Positions 16,739-27,424 of a stretch of 64,000 nt of DNA are shown piece after piece. A model generated the notes under the pieces. It worked only from the letters and a program-made list of their open reading frames with translations, did not search any database and had not been told where the DNA came from. Source of the DNA: Pseudomonadota bacterium (GTDB lineage: Bacteria > Pseudomonadota > Alphaproteobacteria > Rhizobiales > Beijerinckiaceae); assembly GCA_023450615.1 (NCBI GenBank), contig JAEXGT010000084.1, forward strand, positions 1-64,000. Direction: 5' to 3'. Position 1 is the stretch's first letter; each line of letters starts with the position of its first letter. A program made the translations under genes and the position numbers.

Positions 16739-17233
16739 TCACGGGTTCGGTGTCTCCGAACGGGGAAACGAATGAGTCTGCCGCAAGGCTTCCCCGAGGA
16801 TCATCGCGGCCGTGACGGCCACGTTGAGGGAGCGCATGCCGGCCTGCATGGGAACGATGATCCTGGCATCCGCAGCGGCGTGGACTTCGTCCGGAACGCC
16901 GGCGGATTCACGCCCGACGAGGATGATGTCGCCAGGCTGATACTGAAACTCCGTATAGGGCATCGCGCCCTTGGTGGTGGCCAGCACCAGCCTGCCTTGT
17001 TCCTCGCGACGCCATTCCTCGAAGGCGCGCCAGGAAATGTGGCGCGTGATCGCCACGCTGTTGAGATAATCCATCCCCGAGCGGCGAAGGTTACGGTCGG
17101 ATACGTCGAAGGCGGCGGGCTCGATGATGTCCACAGGCACGCCGAGGCAGGCGGCGAGGCGCAGCATGGTGCCGGTGTTCTGAGGAATATCCGGCTGGAA
17201 AATGGCAAGGCGGGGCGTGGAAGGACGGGACAT
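16739..17233 (-). CDS. trmL: tRNA (cytidine(34)-2'-O)-methyltransferase
   Basis: A 164-residue SPOUT methyltransferase of the TrmL type, the usual minimal length. The knot motifs are visible: P-D-I-P-Q-N-T-G-T-M-L-R near the N-terminus, L-V-G-R-E-S-A-G-V-P, and I-I-V-P-M-Q-A-G-M-R-S-L-N-V-A-V-T at the C-terminal knot, where SAM binds. It 2'-O-methylates the wobble base of tRNA-Leu isoacceptors. It is divergent from the ABC exporter gene. Confidence 0.93.
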   Translation of the reverse strand: MSRPSTPRLAIFQPDIPQNTGTMLRLAACLGVPVDIIEPAAFDVSDRNLRRSGMDYLNSVAITRHISWRAFEEWRREEQGRLVLATTKGAMPYTEFQYQPGDIILVGRESAGVPDEVHAAADARIIVPMQAGMRSLNVAVTAAMILGEALRQTHSFPRSETPNP

Positions 17234-17332
17234 GGCACCGTCATCGGCGCAGGAAAGGCTCCCGTCAAGTGAACGCTTTGCGCCGCCCTCGTGTTAAAGC
17301 AAGGCAACTTCAGAGCAGATTCGGGGAAGGGC

Positions 17333-19198
<1,866 letters not shown>

Positions 19199-19406
19199 GG
19201 CATCAGGTTGGAACAACTCCAATCCGGCTATGGACAGGCGGGCTTGGCCGTGCCAAAGAGCCACCGCGCGGCGACTCCCAGTCGCATTGCGTGCGCGTTG
19301 ACGCGTATGCTTGTTCCTTATTTTAGGAGCCGGTGTGCCGGATGCCTTGCTCTGCAAGGCATTGATGATGCGCGGTTCTCGTTTTTGATCAATGCTGGAG
19401 AGCCAC

Positions 19407-19955
19407 GTGGCCGAGACCACCACTCATGTCGCTGAGCCGACACGGCGCGATTTCCTCTACATCGCCACGGGCGCAGCCGCCGTCGTCGGCGGGGCGACCC
19501 TTGTATGGCCCTTCGTTCAGTCCTTGGCGCCCGACGCGGCGACGGTGGCTGCGGGCGCCCCCGTTGAAGTCGATCTGACCCCGATCGCCGAAGGACAGAT
19601 CGTGAAGGTCTTCTGGCGCGGCAAGCTGATCTTCATCCGTCACCGGACGCCTGAGGAGATCAAGTCCGCCGAGGACGTGAATCTCGCGAGCCTCCGCGAT
19701 CCGCAGCCCGACTCCGCGCGTGTGAAGGAAGGCAAGCCCCAGTGGCTCATCGTTTACGGCAACTGCACCCATCTGGGCTGCGTGCCGCTCGGTCAGCAGG
19801 GTGAGTATCACGGCTGGTTCTGCCCGTGCCACGGTTCGGTCTTCGACACTTCCGGCCGCGTCCGCGGCGGTCCGGCGCCCATCAATCTGCCGATCCCGCC
19901 TTACTCCTTCGCGTCCGACACGAAGATCATCATCGGCCAAGAAGCCACGGCGTAA
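19407..19955 (+). CDS. petA: Ubiquinol-cytochrome c reductase iron-sulfur subunit
   Basis: A 182-residue Rieske protein of the cytochrome bc1 complex. Cluster ligands are C120-T-H122-L-G-C125 and C139-P-C141-H142. The N-terminus has a twin-arginine motif (T-R-R-D-F-L) before one membrane anchor helix, as expected for Tat export. I take the GTG at 19407 because GGAGAG is just upstream; an in-frame ATG 15 bases earlier has no ribosome binding site. The 200-bp leader contains a TTGACG...TATTTT promoter-like pair with short spacing (19298-19324) and an 8-bp hairpin (19342-19362). First gene of petABC. Confidence 0.95.
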   Translation: MAETTTHVAEPTRRDFLYIATGAAAVVGGATLVWPFVQSLAPDAATVAAGAPVEVDLTPIAEGQIVKVFWRGKLIFIRHRTPEEIKSAEDVNLASLRDPQPDSARVKEGKPQWLIVYGNCTHLGCVPLGQQGEYHGWFCPCHGSVFDTSGRVRGGPAPINLPIPPYSFASDTKIIIGQEATA

Positions 19956-19980
19956 CCGACAGCGACGATCAGGCATATCC

Positions 19981-21261
19981 ATGAGCCAGCATTCCACGAC
20001 TTACGTTCCCAAGAGCGCCTTCGGTAAGTGGTTCGAGAGCCGCTTGCCCATCGCAGGCCTCGTCCATTCCTCGTTCATCGCCTTCCCGGTGCCGCGGAAC
20101 CTGACCTATTTCTGGACTTTCGGCGCCATCCTGGCGTTCATGCTCGTCTCGCAGATCGTGACGGGCGTGTTCCTGGCGATGTATTACACGCCGAACGCGA
20201 ACCTCGCCTTCCAGTCCGTCGAGCACATCATGCGCGACGTGAACTACGGCTGGCTCATCCGCTACCTGCACGCCAACGGCGCGTCGATGTTCTTCGTCGC
20301 CGTCTACGTGCACATCTTCCGCAACTTCTACTACGGCTCCTACAAGGCGCCGCGTGAAGTGCTCTACATCCTGGGCGTGATCATCTTCCTTCTGATGATG
20401 GCCACCGCCTTCATGGGCTACGTGCTTCCCTGGGGCCAGATGAGCTTCTGGGGCGCCACCGTGATCACCAACCTGTTCTCGGCGATCCCGGTCGTCGGCG
20501 ACACCATCGTCAGCTACCTCTGGGGCGGCTACTCGGTGGGCAACCCGACCCTGAACCGCTTCTTCTCCCTGCACTACCTGCTGCCCTTCATGATCGCCGG
20601 CGTCGTCGGCCTGCACATCTGGGCTCTGCACGTGCCGGGCCAGAACAACCCGACGGGCATTCCGATCAAGTCGGGCAAGGACGCCGTTCCGTTCACGCCC
20701 TACGCCACGATCAAGGACATCTTCGCCGTCGTCGTGTTCATGCTCTTCTTCGCCTACTGGGTGTTCTACATGCCGAACTATCTCGGCCATGCGGACAACT
20801 ACATTCCGGCGAATCCGGCTGTGACGCCTGCGCATATCGTGCCCGAATGGTACTTCCTGCCCTTCTACGCGATCCTGCGCGCCATTCCCGACAAGCTCGG
20901 CGGCGTCATCGCCATGGGCGCTGCCATCGTGATCTGGGTGTTCATGCCCTGGCTCGACACCTCCAAGGTCCGCTCGACCGCTTACCGCCCGCTCTACAAG
21001 CAGTTCTTCTGGCTGTTCGTGGTGGTCTGCGTCATCCTCGGCTGGCTGGGCTCCCGTCCGGCAGAGGGCTGGTACGTGATCGCGTCGCAGATCTGCACGG
21101 TGTACTACTTCGCCCACTTCCTCATCGTCCTGCCGGTGCTCGGCTTCGTCGAGCGTCCGCTGCCGCTGCCGAATTCGATCCTTGAATCGGTGATGGGTGT
21201 GCAGAAGGGTGGAGCGGGTGTGCCGGCAGGCGCCAATCCCGAGCCGAACTCCAAGGGCTGA
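19981..21261 (+). CDS. petB: Cytochrome b of the bc1 complex
   Basis: A 426-residue cytochrome b with eight expected membrane helices. The heme-ligand histidines are in R-Y-L-H-A-N-G-A-S and V-Y-V-H-I-F-R-N of helix B, and H-Y-L-L-P-F and G-L-H-I-W-A-L-H of helix D. The quinol-oxidation-site motif is P-E-W-Y. It is a full-length, unfused cytochrome b with cytochrome c1 encoded separately downstream, unlike the fused fbcH arrangement of Bradyrhizobium. Translation starts 25 bases after petA with AGG upstream. Confidence 0.97.
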   Translation: MSQHSTTYVPKSAFGKWFESRLPIAGLVHSSFIAFPVPRNLTYFWTFGAILAFMLVSQIVTGVFLAMYYTPNANLAFQSVEHIMRDVNYGWLIRYLHANGASMFFVAVYVHIFRNFYYGSYKAPREVLYILGVIIFLLMMATAFMGYVLPWGQMSFWGATVITNLFSAIPVVGDTIVSYLWGGYSVGNPTLNRFFSLHYLLPFMIAGVVGLHIWALHVPGQNNPTGIPIKSGKDAVPFTPYATIKDIFAVVVFMLFFAYWVFYMPNYLGHADNYIPANPAVTPAHIVPEWYFLPFYAILRAIPDKLGGVIAMGAAIVIWVFMPWLDTSKVRSTAYRPLYKQFFWLFVVVCVILGWLGSRPAEGWYVIASQICTVYYFAHFLIVLPVLGFVERPLPLPNSILESVMGVQKGGAGVPAGANPEPNSKG

Positions 21262-21284
21262 TGCGAGCGTTGAGGAATAGAACA

Positions 21285-22169
21285 ATGATGAAGCGTACTC
21301 TTCTCATCGCAGTCGCCGTCCTCGGCTTCTCTGCACCGGCCTTCGCTGCCGGCGAGACCCCGGTCCCGCCGCAGCAGAAGTGGTCCTTCCAGGGTCCGTT
21401 CGGCACCTTCGACCGGGCTCAGTTGCAGCGCGGCTTCAAGGTCTACCGTGAAGTCTGCGCCTCCTGCCATGGCCTGACCTATGTGGCCTTCCGCAACCTC
21501 TCCGAGGCGGGCGGACCGGAATTCTCCGAGGCGCAGGTCAAGGCTCTCGCGGCCGAGTACCAGATCCAGGACGGGCCGAATGAGGCCGGCGACATGTTCG
21601 AGCGTCCCGGACGCCCGGCTGACCGCTTCCCGGCTCCGTTCCCGAACGAGAACGCGGCTGCTGCGGCCAATGGCGGCAAGGCCCCGCCGGACCTCTCGCT
21701 GATGGCCAAGGCGCGCACCTACGAGCGCGGCTTCCCCTGGTTCATCACCGACGTGTTCACGCAGTATTCCGAGAACGGCGCCGATTATCTCGTGGCGCTG
21801 CTCGAAGGCTATGAGGAGCCCCCGCAGGGCTTCCAGGTTCCGGCCGGTGGTCACTACAACCACTACTTCCCGGGCCACATCATCGCCATGCCGAAGCCGC
21901 TGAGCGACGGCCAGGTGGAGTATCCGAAGAACGAGGCTGGCCAGCCTCAGGTCCCGGAGACGGTCGCGCAATACGCCAAGGACGTGACGGCCTTCCTCAT
22001 GTGGACGGCTGAACCGCACCTCGAGGCCCGCAAGCGCCTCGGCTTCCAGGTCATGCTGTTCCTGCTGGTGCTCTCGGGCCTGCTGTACTTCACGAAGAAG
22101 AAGGTCTGGGCCCGGGTGGGCGGCGAGGTCGAAGGCCACGCCACGCCTCCGATGACCCACAACCCTTAA
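21285..22169 (+). CDS. petC: Cytochrome c1 of the bc1 complex
   Basis: A 294-residue cytochrome c1. After a signal peptide (about 1-22, ending A-F-A-A), the heme c site is C58-A-S-C61-H62. The P-D-L-S-L-M segment supplies the axial Met region. A C-terminal anchor helix (RLGFQVMLFLLVLSGLLYF) ends in K-K-K. Starts at the ATG of MMKRTLL with GAGGA upstream. Last gene of petABC; a strong intrinsic terminator follows the stop by six bases. Confidence 0.96.
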   Translation: MMKRTLLIAVAVLGFSAPAFAAGETPVPPQQKWSFQGPFGTFDRAQLQRGFKVYREVCASCHGLTYVAFRNLSEAGGPEFSEAQVKALAAEYQIQDGPNEAGDMFERPGRPADRFPAPFPNENAAAAANGGKAPPDLSLMAKARTYERGFPWFITDVFTQYSENGADYLVALLEGYEEPPQGFQVPAGGHYNHYFPGHIIAMPKPLSDGQVEYPKNEAGQPQVPETVAQYAKDVTAFLMWTAEPHLEARKRLGFQVMLFLLVLSGLLYFTKKKVWARVGGEVEGHATPPMTHNP

Positions 22170-22175
22170 AAATCC

Positions 22176-22205
22176 AAAGGCCCCGGTTTTCCGGGGCCTT
22201 TTTCT
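22176..22205 (+). terminator. Intrinsic terminator of petABC
   Basis: AAAGGCCCCGG, loop TTTT, CCGGGGCCTTT followed by TTCTTT. An 11-bp perfect stem with a T-rich tail on the plus strand, directly after the petC stop. Confidence 0.92.
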
Positions 22206-22288
22206 TTCCGGGGCCTGCTCGAAAGGCGCTTATGTCTTTCTCTCCTGGAAGGAAGGCAGCGCAGCCTTCTCAGGATGAGGCGGAGCCT

Positions 22289-22951
22289 ATGATGGATCGC
22301 ACCCGAGTGACTCCGGGCGACAACGATTCTAAATCAACCCGCATGCTTCAAACCATCGCCGACGATATATGGGGCCAGCCGTGCCTCGCCTACCATGTCC
22401 AGCCGCATCTTACGCCCGCGACGCAGGCATCCTTCGCAGAGGTGCAGAAGGGGATCGCGAGGCATTGGCCCGTGCCGCTCTTCCTCGCGCCGCCGGAGGC
22501 GTTGCATATTACGCTCTATGCCCTGGTTCAGGTGAAACACCGCTTCGACAAGGAAACCTATTGGAGCGGCATCAACGAGCCCTGCCGGGCGCTGGTCGAG
22601 GAAATCTGCGCGCGGCATCGCCCGCCGGAGCTGCTTTTCACGAAGCTGAAGGTGACGGACACGGCCATCATCGCGACCGCCACCGACGAGACGGGCCTGA
22701 TCGGTAAGGTGCGCAAGGCTATCGTAGAGCTCATTCCGCCCCCGCCGGGTCATGGGCCGATTTTCTACGATCTCATCCATACGACGCTTGCCCGCTACCG
22801 GACTTCGGACGCGATTCCCGATGCGGTGGTCGAAGCCATCGAGGCCATCCCGGTTTCCGTCACGGCTTCCGTGCCGCGCCTCAAGATGGTCCGCGAGACC
22901 GTCTTTCCCTGCCAGGAAGTCGACGAAATCCACTCCTTCCCGCTGGGCTAG
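22289..22951 (+). CDS. 2H phosphoesterase (2'-5' RNA ligase-like)
   Basis: About 220 residues with the two H-x-T-x motifs of the 2H phosphoesterase superfamily: L-H-I-T-L-Y in the first half and I-H-T-T-L-A-R in the second. They are spaced as in LigT/ThpR-like enzymes, which act on 2',3'-cyclic or 2'-5' phosphodiester bonds in RNA or nucleotides. Substrate unknown. I start at the ATG after GAGGCGGAG; the frame is open further upstream, but that stretch looks like a fragment of the palindromic repeat family (CTCAGGATGAGG). A later ATG before LQTIADDIW is possible. Confidence 0.75.
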   Translation: MMDRTRVTPGDNDSKSTRMLQTIADDIWGQPCLAYHVQPHLTPATQASFAEVQKGIARHWPVPLFLAPPEALHITLYALVQVKHRFDKETYWSGINEPCRALVEEICARHRPPELLFTKLKVTDTAIIATATDETGLIGKVRKAIVELIPPPPGHGPIFYDLIHTTLARYRTSDAIPDAVVEAIEAIPVSVTASVPRLKMVRETVFPCQEVDEIHSFPLG

Positions 22952-23023
22952 AGGTGCGCCTGTTTGGGTTTTCCTCGACAGCCGCTATGGTCGCCTCTTG
23001 TATGACGGGAAGGATGAGAAGCG

Positions 23024-23914
23024 GTGGGGAAAGCTGTTTTAGGGGTCATCGGGGGATCGGGCGTTTATGATCTTCCCGGAATCGAGGATGTGCGCGAGTT
23101 GAGCATCGCCTCCCCTTGGGGCGAGCCATCCGACGTGCTGCGCATGGGCCGTATCGGCAAAACGGACGTGGTTTTTCTTCCCCGCCACGGACGCGGCCAT
23201 CGTCTTTCCCCGTCCGACATCAATTACCGCGCCAATATCGACGTGATGAAGCGTGCGGGCGTGACCGACCTCATCTCTGTGTCCGCCTGCGGCTCGTTCC
23301 GGCAGGAGTACTATCCCGGCTTCTTCGTGCTCGTGGATCAGTACGTCGATCGCACGCATAAGCGCGAGAATTCGTTCTTCGGCGCGGGCTGCGTGGCGCA
23401 TGTGCCCTTGGCGCATCCCGTCGGTCCCCTGCTGCGGAAGCGGATCGCAAGCGCTGCCCAGGCCGAGGACATTCCGTTTGCCGTCGGCGGCACGCTGGTC
23501 TGCATCGAGGGGCCGCAATTCTCCACCTACGCGGAGTCCATCACCTACAAGGAACTGGGATACGACGTGATCGGCATGACGGCGATGCCCGAGGCCAAGC
23601 TCGCCCGCGAGGCCGAGATCACCTATGCCACTATCGCCATGGTGACCGATTACGATTGCTGGCATCCCGAACATGACGACGTGGATGTCGCTGCCGTCGT
23701 GGCGGTGGCCCATCAGAACGCCAGGAAGGTGGCAAAGCTGATCGCCCGCGTCGCCCGCGATTTCCCTGCCGAACATGAGCCATGTCCGGCACGTTCCGAT
23801 CGGTCACTCGATGGAGCCATCATGACGGCTCCATCGGCGCGCGATCCAGATCTTCTGAAAAAACTCGATGCGGTTGCGGGCCGTGTGCTAAACCCCGCTC
23901 GAAACAGCAAATAA
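23024..23914 (+). CDS. mtnP: S-methyl-5'-thioadenosine phosphorylase
   Basis: A 296-residue purine nucleoside phosphorylase-family protein of the MTAP type. Visible blocks are V-I-G-G-S-G-V-Y-D near the N-terminus, R-H-G-R-G-H-R-L-S-P, I-N-Y-R-A-N, C-I-E-G-P-Q-F-S-T-Y-A-E-S, and M-T-A-M-P-E-A-K-L-A-R-E, which carries the base and ribose contacts. It splits methylthioadenosine to adenine and methylthioribose-1-phosphate. The next gene, apt, salvages the adenine, so the pair forms one pathway. GTG start. The last 40 residues are a charged tail that I do not recognise. Confidence 0.92.
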   Translation: MGKAVLGVIGGSGVYDLPGIEDVRELSIASPWGEPSDVLRMGRIGKTDVVFLPRHGRGHRLSPSDINYRANIDVMKRAGVTDLISVSACGSFRQEYYPGFFVLVDQYVDRTHKRENSFFGAGCVAHVPLAHPVGPLLRKRIASAAQAEDIPFAVGGTLVCIEGPQFSTYAESITYKELGYDVIGMTAMPEAKLAREAEITYATIAMVTDYDCWHPEHDDVDVAAVVAVAHQNARKVAKLIARVARDFPAEHEPCPARSDRSLDGAIMTAPSARDPDLLKKLDAVAGRVLNPARNSK

Positions 23915-23926
23915 GGCAGGCAATCC

Positions 23927-24472
23927 ATGGACCAGCGCCTCATCACCGATCTGAAAGCAGCGATCCGCTCGATCCCGGATTACCCCAAGCCCGGCATCGT
24001 GTTTCGCGACATCACGACCCTGCTCGGCGATGCCCGCGCCTTCCGCCGTGCGGTGGACGAGCTTGTCCATCCCTTCGCGGGCGGGCGCGTGGACAAGGTG
24101 GCGGGCATCGAGGCGCGCGGCTTCATTCTCGGCGGCGCGATCGCGCATCAGCTCTCCTCCGGCTTCGTGCCGATCCGCAAGAAGGGCAAGCTGCCGCATG
24201 AGACGGTGCGCATCGCCTATTCGCTGGAATACGGCGTGGACGAGATGGAGATCCATATGGATGCCATCAGCCAGGGCGAGCGTGTGATCCTGGTGGACGA
24301 CCTCATCGCCACAGGCGGCACGGCGGTGGCTGCAACGCAGCTTCTTCGCCAGATGGGCGCGAACATCGTGGCGGCCTGCTTCATCATCGACCTGCCCGAT
24401 CTCGGCGGCGCGCAGAAGCTTCGCGATCTCGGCGTGGAGGTGCGCAGCCTCGTGAGCTTTGAAGGGCACTGA
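23927..24472 (+). CDS. apt: Adenine phosphoribosyltransferase
   Basis: A 181-residue type I phosphoribosyltransferase. The PRPP-binding loop is V-I-L-V-D-D-L-I-A-T-G-G-T-A. The A-G-I-E-A-R-G-F-I-L-G block and the N-terminal P-K-P-G-I-V-F-R-D-I-T-T-L-L segment are specific to APRT. It makes AMP from adenine and PRPP. Starts 12 bases after mtnP and is followed closely by an HD hydrolase gene; the PRPP source prs is encoded 7 kb away. Confidence 0.95.
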   Translation: MDQRLITDLKAAIRSIPDYPKPGIVFRDITTLLGDARAFRRAVDELVHPFAGGRVDKVAGIEARGFILGGAIAHQLSSGFVPIRKKGKLPHETVRIAYSLEYGVDEMEIHMDAISQGERVILVDDLIATGGTAVAATQLLRQMGANIVAACFIIDLPDLGGAQKLRDLGVEVRSLVSFEGH

Positions 24473-24482
24473 GGACAGGCCG

Positions 24483-25052
24483 GTGGCGCCGGTTGATCGC
24501 ATCAATGGCGCGTTGGACTTTCTGCGCGAGGCGGAAAAGCTGAAATGCACCCTGCGCAGCGGCTTCACGTCCGATGGACGTCCCGAGAGCACGGCCGAGC
24601 ATACGTGGCGCTTGTGTCTGATGGCTCTCGTCTTCGCGGATGAGTTCGAGGGGATCGACGTTCTGCGCCTCATCAAGCTCTGCATCGTGCACGATCTGGG
24701 CGAGGCATTGAGCGGCGATATTCCTGCGACTATGCAGACGGAGAGCGGCAACAAATCCGCGCAGGAGAGGGCGGATCTGGAAAGACTCATGCGCACGCTT
24801 CATGCCGAGAAGCGCGCGGAGATTCTGTCGCTATGGGAAGAATACGAAGCGGCCCAGACGCCGGAGGCAGTCCTCGCCAAGGGGCTCGACAAGCTGGAGA
24901 CCATTCTCCAGCACAATCAAGGCAAGAACCCCGCCGACTTCGATTACGCCTTCAATCTCGGCTATGGGCGGAAACAGACGTCGGCGCATCCACTGCTCGC
25001 GCAGATACGCGCCATTCTCGATGAAGAGACGCGTGCGCGGGGTGACGCGTGA
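24483..25052 (+). CDS. HD-domain hydrolase (YfbR/HDDC2-like)
   Basis: A 189-residue HD protein. Metal-site residues appear as E-S-T-A-E-H-T-W (first His) and C-I-V-H-D-L-G-E (the HD pair), with a later D in K-G-L-D-K-L-E. Length and spacing fit the YfbR/HDDC2 group, whose members dephosphorylate 5'-deoxynucleotides. Adjacent to apt, so a nucleotide role is consistent. I choose GTG at 24483 with GAGG upstream; an in-frame TTG inside the apt end is the alternative. Convergent with the MaoC gene, three bases apart. Confidence 0.85.
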   Translation: MAPVDRINGALDFLREAEKLKCTLRSGFTSDGRPESTAEHTWRLCLMALVFADEFEGIDVLRLIKLCIVHDLGEALSGDIPATMQTESGNKSAQERADLERLMRTLHAEKRAEILSLWEEYEAAQTPEAVLAKGLDKLETILQHNQGKNPADFDYAFNLGYGRKQTSAHPLLAQIRAILDEETRARGDA

Positions 25053-25055
25053 GCC

Positions 25056-26072
25056 TTAAGGCCGCCGCTCCCAGAACACCATGCCCTCGAAGGAGAACAC
25101 CTCCTCGCCGTTCTGGTTGGTGGCGGTGTTGTGGTGGAACACGAGGCCCCAGCCGGGGCGCGAGTTGGACACGCGCTTGCCTGTCACCGTGGAGCGATAG
25201 GTAAGGGTGTCGCCCGCATAGACGGGCTTGAGCCATTTCAGATCGGTGAAGCCGGGCGAGGGGCCCAGGCGCGCGGGCCGCGCACCTTGAGCCAGCGCAT
25301 TGGCGCGGATGCGGCTGCGATAGCCGACCATCAGCTTCATCCAGATGCTTGCCGTGTGCCAGCCCGATGCGCAGAGCGCGCCGAACAGGCTGTCCTTCGC
25401 GGCTTCTTCATCCACATGGAAGGGCTGCGGGTCGAACTGTTTCGCGAAGCCGACGATATCGTCGGCTTCGAACGTGTAGGCGCCGAGTTCCTCCGCCTCA
25501 CCGATCACGAGATCCTCGAAGAACGGATTGGAGGAGATATGCGGCAGCTCGCGCTTCGGCGTGTGATCCGGCATGGCGGAAGCTGCGGCGGCGAGCGCGC
25601 TGGGCCCTGCGCCTTTGACGGGTTCGGCATCGCGGCGGCCGAACATTACCCAGTTTTTCTGCGTGAACACGGTTTCGTCCGCCTGGTTCAGCATTTCGAA
25701 CTGAAAGCGCACGAGGCCGATGGAGGGGCGGCTCTTCGAGGGGCGGCTTTCCAGGATCGTCATGCGCGAGCGAAGCGTATCGCCGGGCCGCACGGGCTTG
25801 AGCCATTTCACCTCTTCGATTCCAGGTGCTCCCATGGAGGTTGAATCGAGGAACACCTCATCCGCGATGAGGCGCATGTTGAGGGAGCAGGTATGCCACC
25901 CCGAGGCGATGAGCGTGCCGATGAAGCTGTCCTTGGCCGCCACTTCGTCCACGTGGAAGGGCTGCGCGTCGTATTCACGCGCGAAGGCCAGAAGCGCCTC
26001 CTTCGTAATGGTGTGTGGGCCAAGCATCTGCGTGGAGCCGGGCGTGAAATCTTCGAAAGCGTAACGGGGCAT
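25056..26072 (-). CDS. Double-MaoC (hotdog) dehydratase-like protein
   Basis: A 338-residue protein made of two tandem MaoC/hydratase-2 domains. Domain 1 (about 1-150) has D-A-Q-P-F-H-V-D-E-V-A-A-K-D-S; domain 2 (about 185-338) has D-P-Q-P-F-H-V-D-E-E-A-A-K-D-S. Both are followed by x-S-G-W-H-T, and both keep the Asp/His pair of R-specific hydratases. Further shared text is L-K-W/V-K-W-L-K-P-V-x-x-G-D-T-L. The two halves are clearly paralogous. A flexible Ala/Pro/Lys linker (about 150-180) joins them. Likely substrate: an enoyl-CoA or acyl-CoA thioester; not assignable further. Sits at the end of the minus-strand run that includes endonuclease V. Confidence 0.87.
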   Translation of the reverse strand: MPRYAFEDFTPGSTQMLGPHTITKEALLAFAREYDAQPFHVDEVAAKDSFIGTLIASGWHTCSLNMRLIADEVFLDSTSMGAPGIEEVKWLKPVRPGDTLRSRMTILESRPSKSRPSIGLVRFQFEMLNQADETVFTQKNWVMFGRRDAEPVKGAGPSALAAAASAMPDHTPKRELPHISSNPFFEDLVIGEAEELGAYTFEADDIVGFAKQFDPQPFHVDEEAAKDSLFGALCASGWHTASIWMKLMVGYRSRIRANALAQGARPARLGPSPGFTDLKWLKPVYAGDTLTYRSTVTGKRVSNSRPGWGLVFHHNTATNQNGEEVFSFEGMVFWERRP

Positions 26073-26119
26073 GGCTCGATCTATGCGGTGTTGACGCGCT
26101 TGCTTCGGCGCAAGCCGGT

Positions 26120-26788
26120 TTAAGGGCTGAACTGTCCAGCTGCGTTGTGCGCCAGGCGGATCGGTTCGGGCAAGCGATACTTTGGAGAACACCGCAGCAC
26201 GAGTTCCGCCGCGGTGGGAATATCGGCCAAGTGCCCGGGGGAGATGAACATCGGATTCTTGGCCGTGCGCGTGCGAAGGGCCACGCCGATGGTTTCCTTC
26301 CTGTCGATGAGGGGAGCGGCCGAGCCTTTCTCCTCGCCGAGATCCTTGTAGCGTCCGCACAGCAACGTCTTGCCGCAGCCGATAGTGGGGCGTTGCAGCC
26401 ACAGGCCCATATGGCTCGCAATGCCGATGCGGCGGGGATGGGCGATGCCCATGCCGTCGAAGAGAAACACGTCCGGTTCCGACTTCAGCTTCTCGAAAGC
26501 CTCCTCCAGCACCGGCCCCTCACGGAAGCTCAAGAGGCCTGGAACATAAGGAAACGGCGTCGGGCGCTGCGCCAGCACGGTCTCGACCGGCAGAAATCCC
26601 GGAAAGGTCATGACCACGATGGCGGCCTGCGACTGCTCGTTCTTCACGCTCACATCGACACCCGCCACGAGCTTGACCGCATCGAGATCGATGGGCCGGT
26701 CGGACACGACATCCCGCCGCAGCTCCTGCTGGAGCGCGATGGCTTCGGAGGGAGAAAGGTCCCAGGAATGACGGCGGATCAGCTGCAT
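26120..26788 (-). CDS. nfi: Endonuclease V
   Basis: A 222-residue endonuclease V. The conserved blocks are A-G-V-D-V-S (catalytic Asp), P-Y-V-P-G-L-L-S-F-R-E (wedge and catalytic Glu) and D-G-M-G-I-A-H-P-R-R-I-G-I-A-S-H-M-G (third acidic residue and hypoxanthine pocket). It nicks DNA one base 3' of deoxyinosine and starts repair of deaminated adenine. Encoded upstream of the double-MaoC gene on the same strand with a 47-bp gap, so co-transcription is possible. Confidence 0.94.
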   Translation of the reverse strand: MQLIRRHSWDLSPSEAIALQQELRRDVVSDRPIDLDAVKLVAGVDVSVKNEQSQAAIVVMTFPGFLPVETVLAQRPTPFPYVPGLLSFREGPVLEEAFEKLKSEPDVFLFDGMGIAHPRRIGIASHMGLWLQRPTIGCGKTLLCGRYKDLGEEKGSAAPLIDRKETIGVALRTRTAKNPMFISPGHLADIPTAAELVLRCSPKYRLPEPIRLAHNAAGQFSP

Positions 26789-26945
26789 GTGGAATGGTGG
26801 AGCTTGAGCATTCGGAAGCTAACGCCCAGGACGCGGGAACGATCCCGCTTCTCCATGCGCTCGCTTCAACTCAGGAATGAACCGGATGGTTTGCGGCCAC
26901 GGCAGGGTGCATATAGCCTCCGAAGAACCGCATCGGGAGACCCCT

Positions 26946-27371
26946 TTGGCTCAGCATAGCCCCACAGGCCGCAGCATTCCCATCATCACGCCCGCCGAGG
27001 GCGTGACGGAGGAGATGATCCGTGAGCTTGTCGTCACGTTTTACGACCGCGTGCTGAAGGATTCCGAGCTTGGTCCCATCTTCCACGAAAAGCTCTCGGG
27101 CCGCTGGAGCCGGCATCTGGCGATCATGGTGGATTTCTGGTCCTCGATCGCCCTGAGAACGGCGCGCTACAGCGGCAAGCCGCAGGCGGCGCATTTCGGG
27201 CTGGACCTTACGCCTGAGCTGTTCACGCGCTGGCTCGATCTGTTCGAAAAGACCGCGCGTGAGATCCTTGAGCCGGATGCGGCGGAGTTCTTCATCGTCC
27301 GTGCGAAGCGCATCGCGGAGAGCCTGCAGATCGGGCTCGGCATCGGCCCGAAGGCGTTGCGCCTGCCTTGA
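26946..27371 (+). CDS. Group III truncated haemoglobin
   Basis: About 141 residues matching the class III truncated globin fold: L-V-V-T-F-Y-D-R-V-L-K-D-S-E-L-G-P-I-F, M-V-D-F-W-S-S, then A-H-F-G-L, whose His is the expected proximal heme ligand (F8), and F-T-R-W-L-D-L-F with the conserved Trp. Binds heme; roles in O2/NO chemistry are known only for some members. I favour the TTG at 26946 because GGGAGA lies five bases upstream; an ATG 69 bases earlier gives an N-terminus without family resemblance. Confidence 0.85.
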   Translation: MAQHSPTGRSIPIITPAEGVTEEMIRELVVTFYDRVLKDSELGPIFHEKLSGRWSRHLAIMVDFWSSIALRTARYSGKPQAAHFGLDLTPELFTRWLDLFEKTAREILEPDAAEFFIVRAKRIAESLQIGLGIGPKALRLP

Positions 27372-27424
27372 GGCGCTCAGCGTTTTCCATGCGGCAAAAC
27401 GGCATCCGTTTCGCCTGAATCGCC

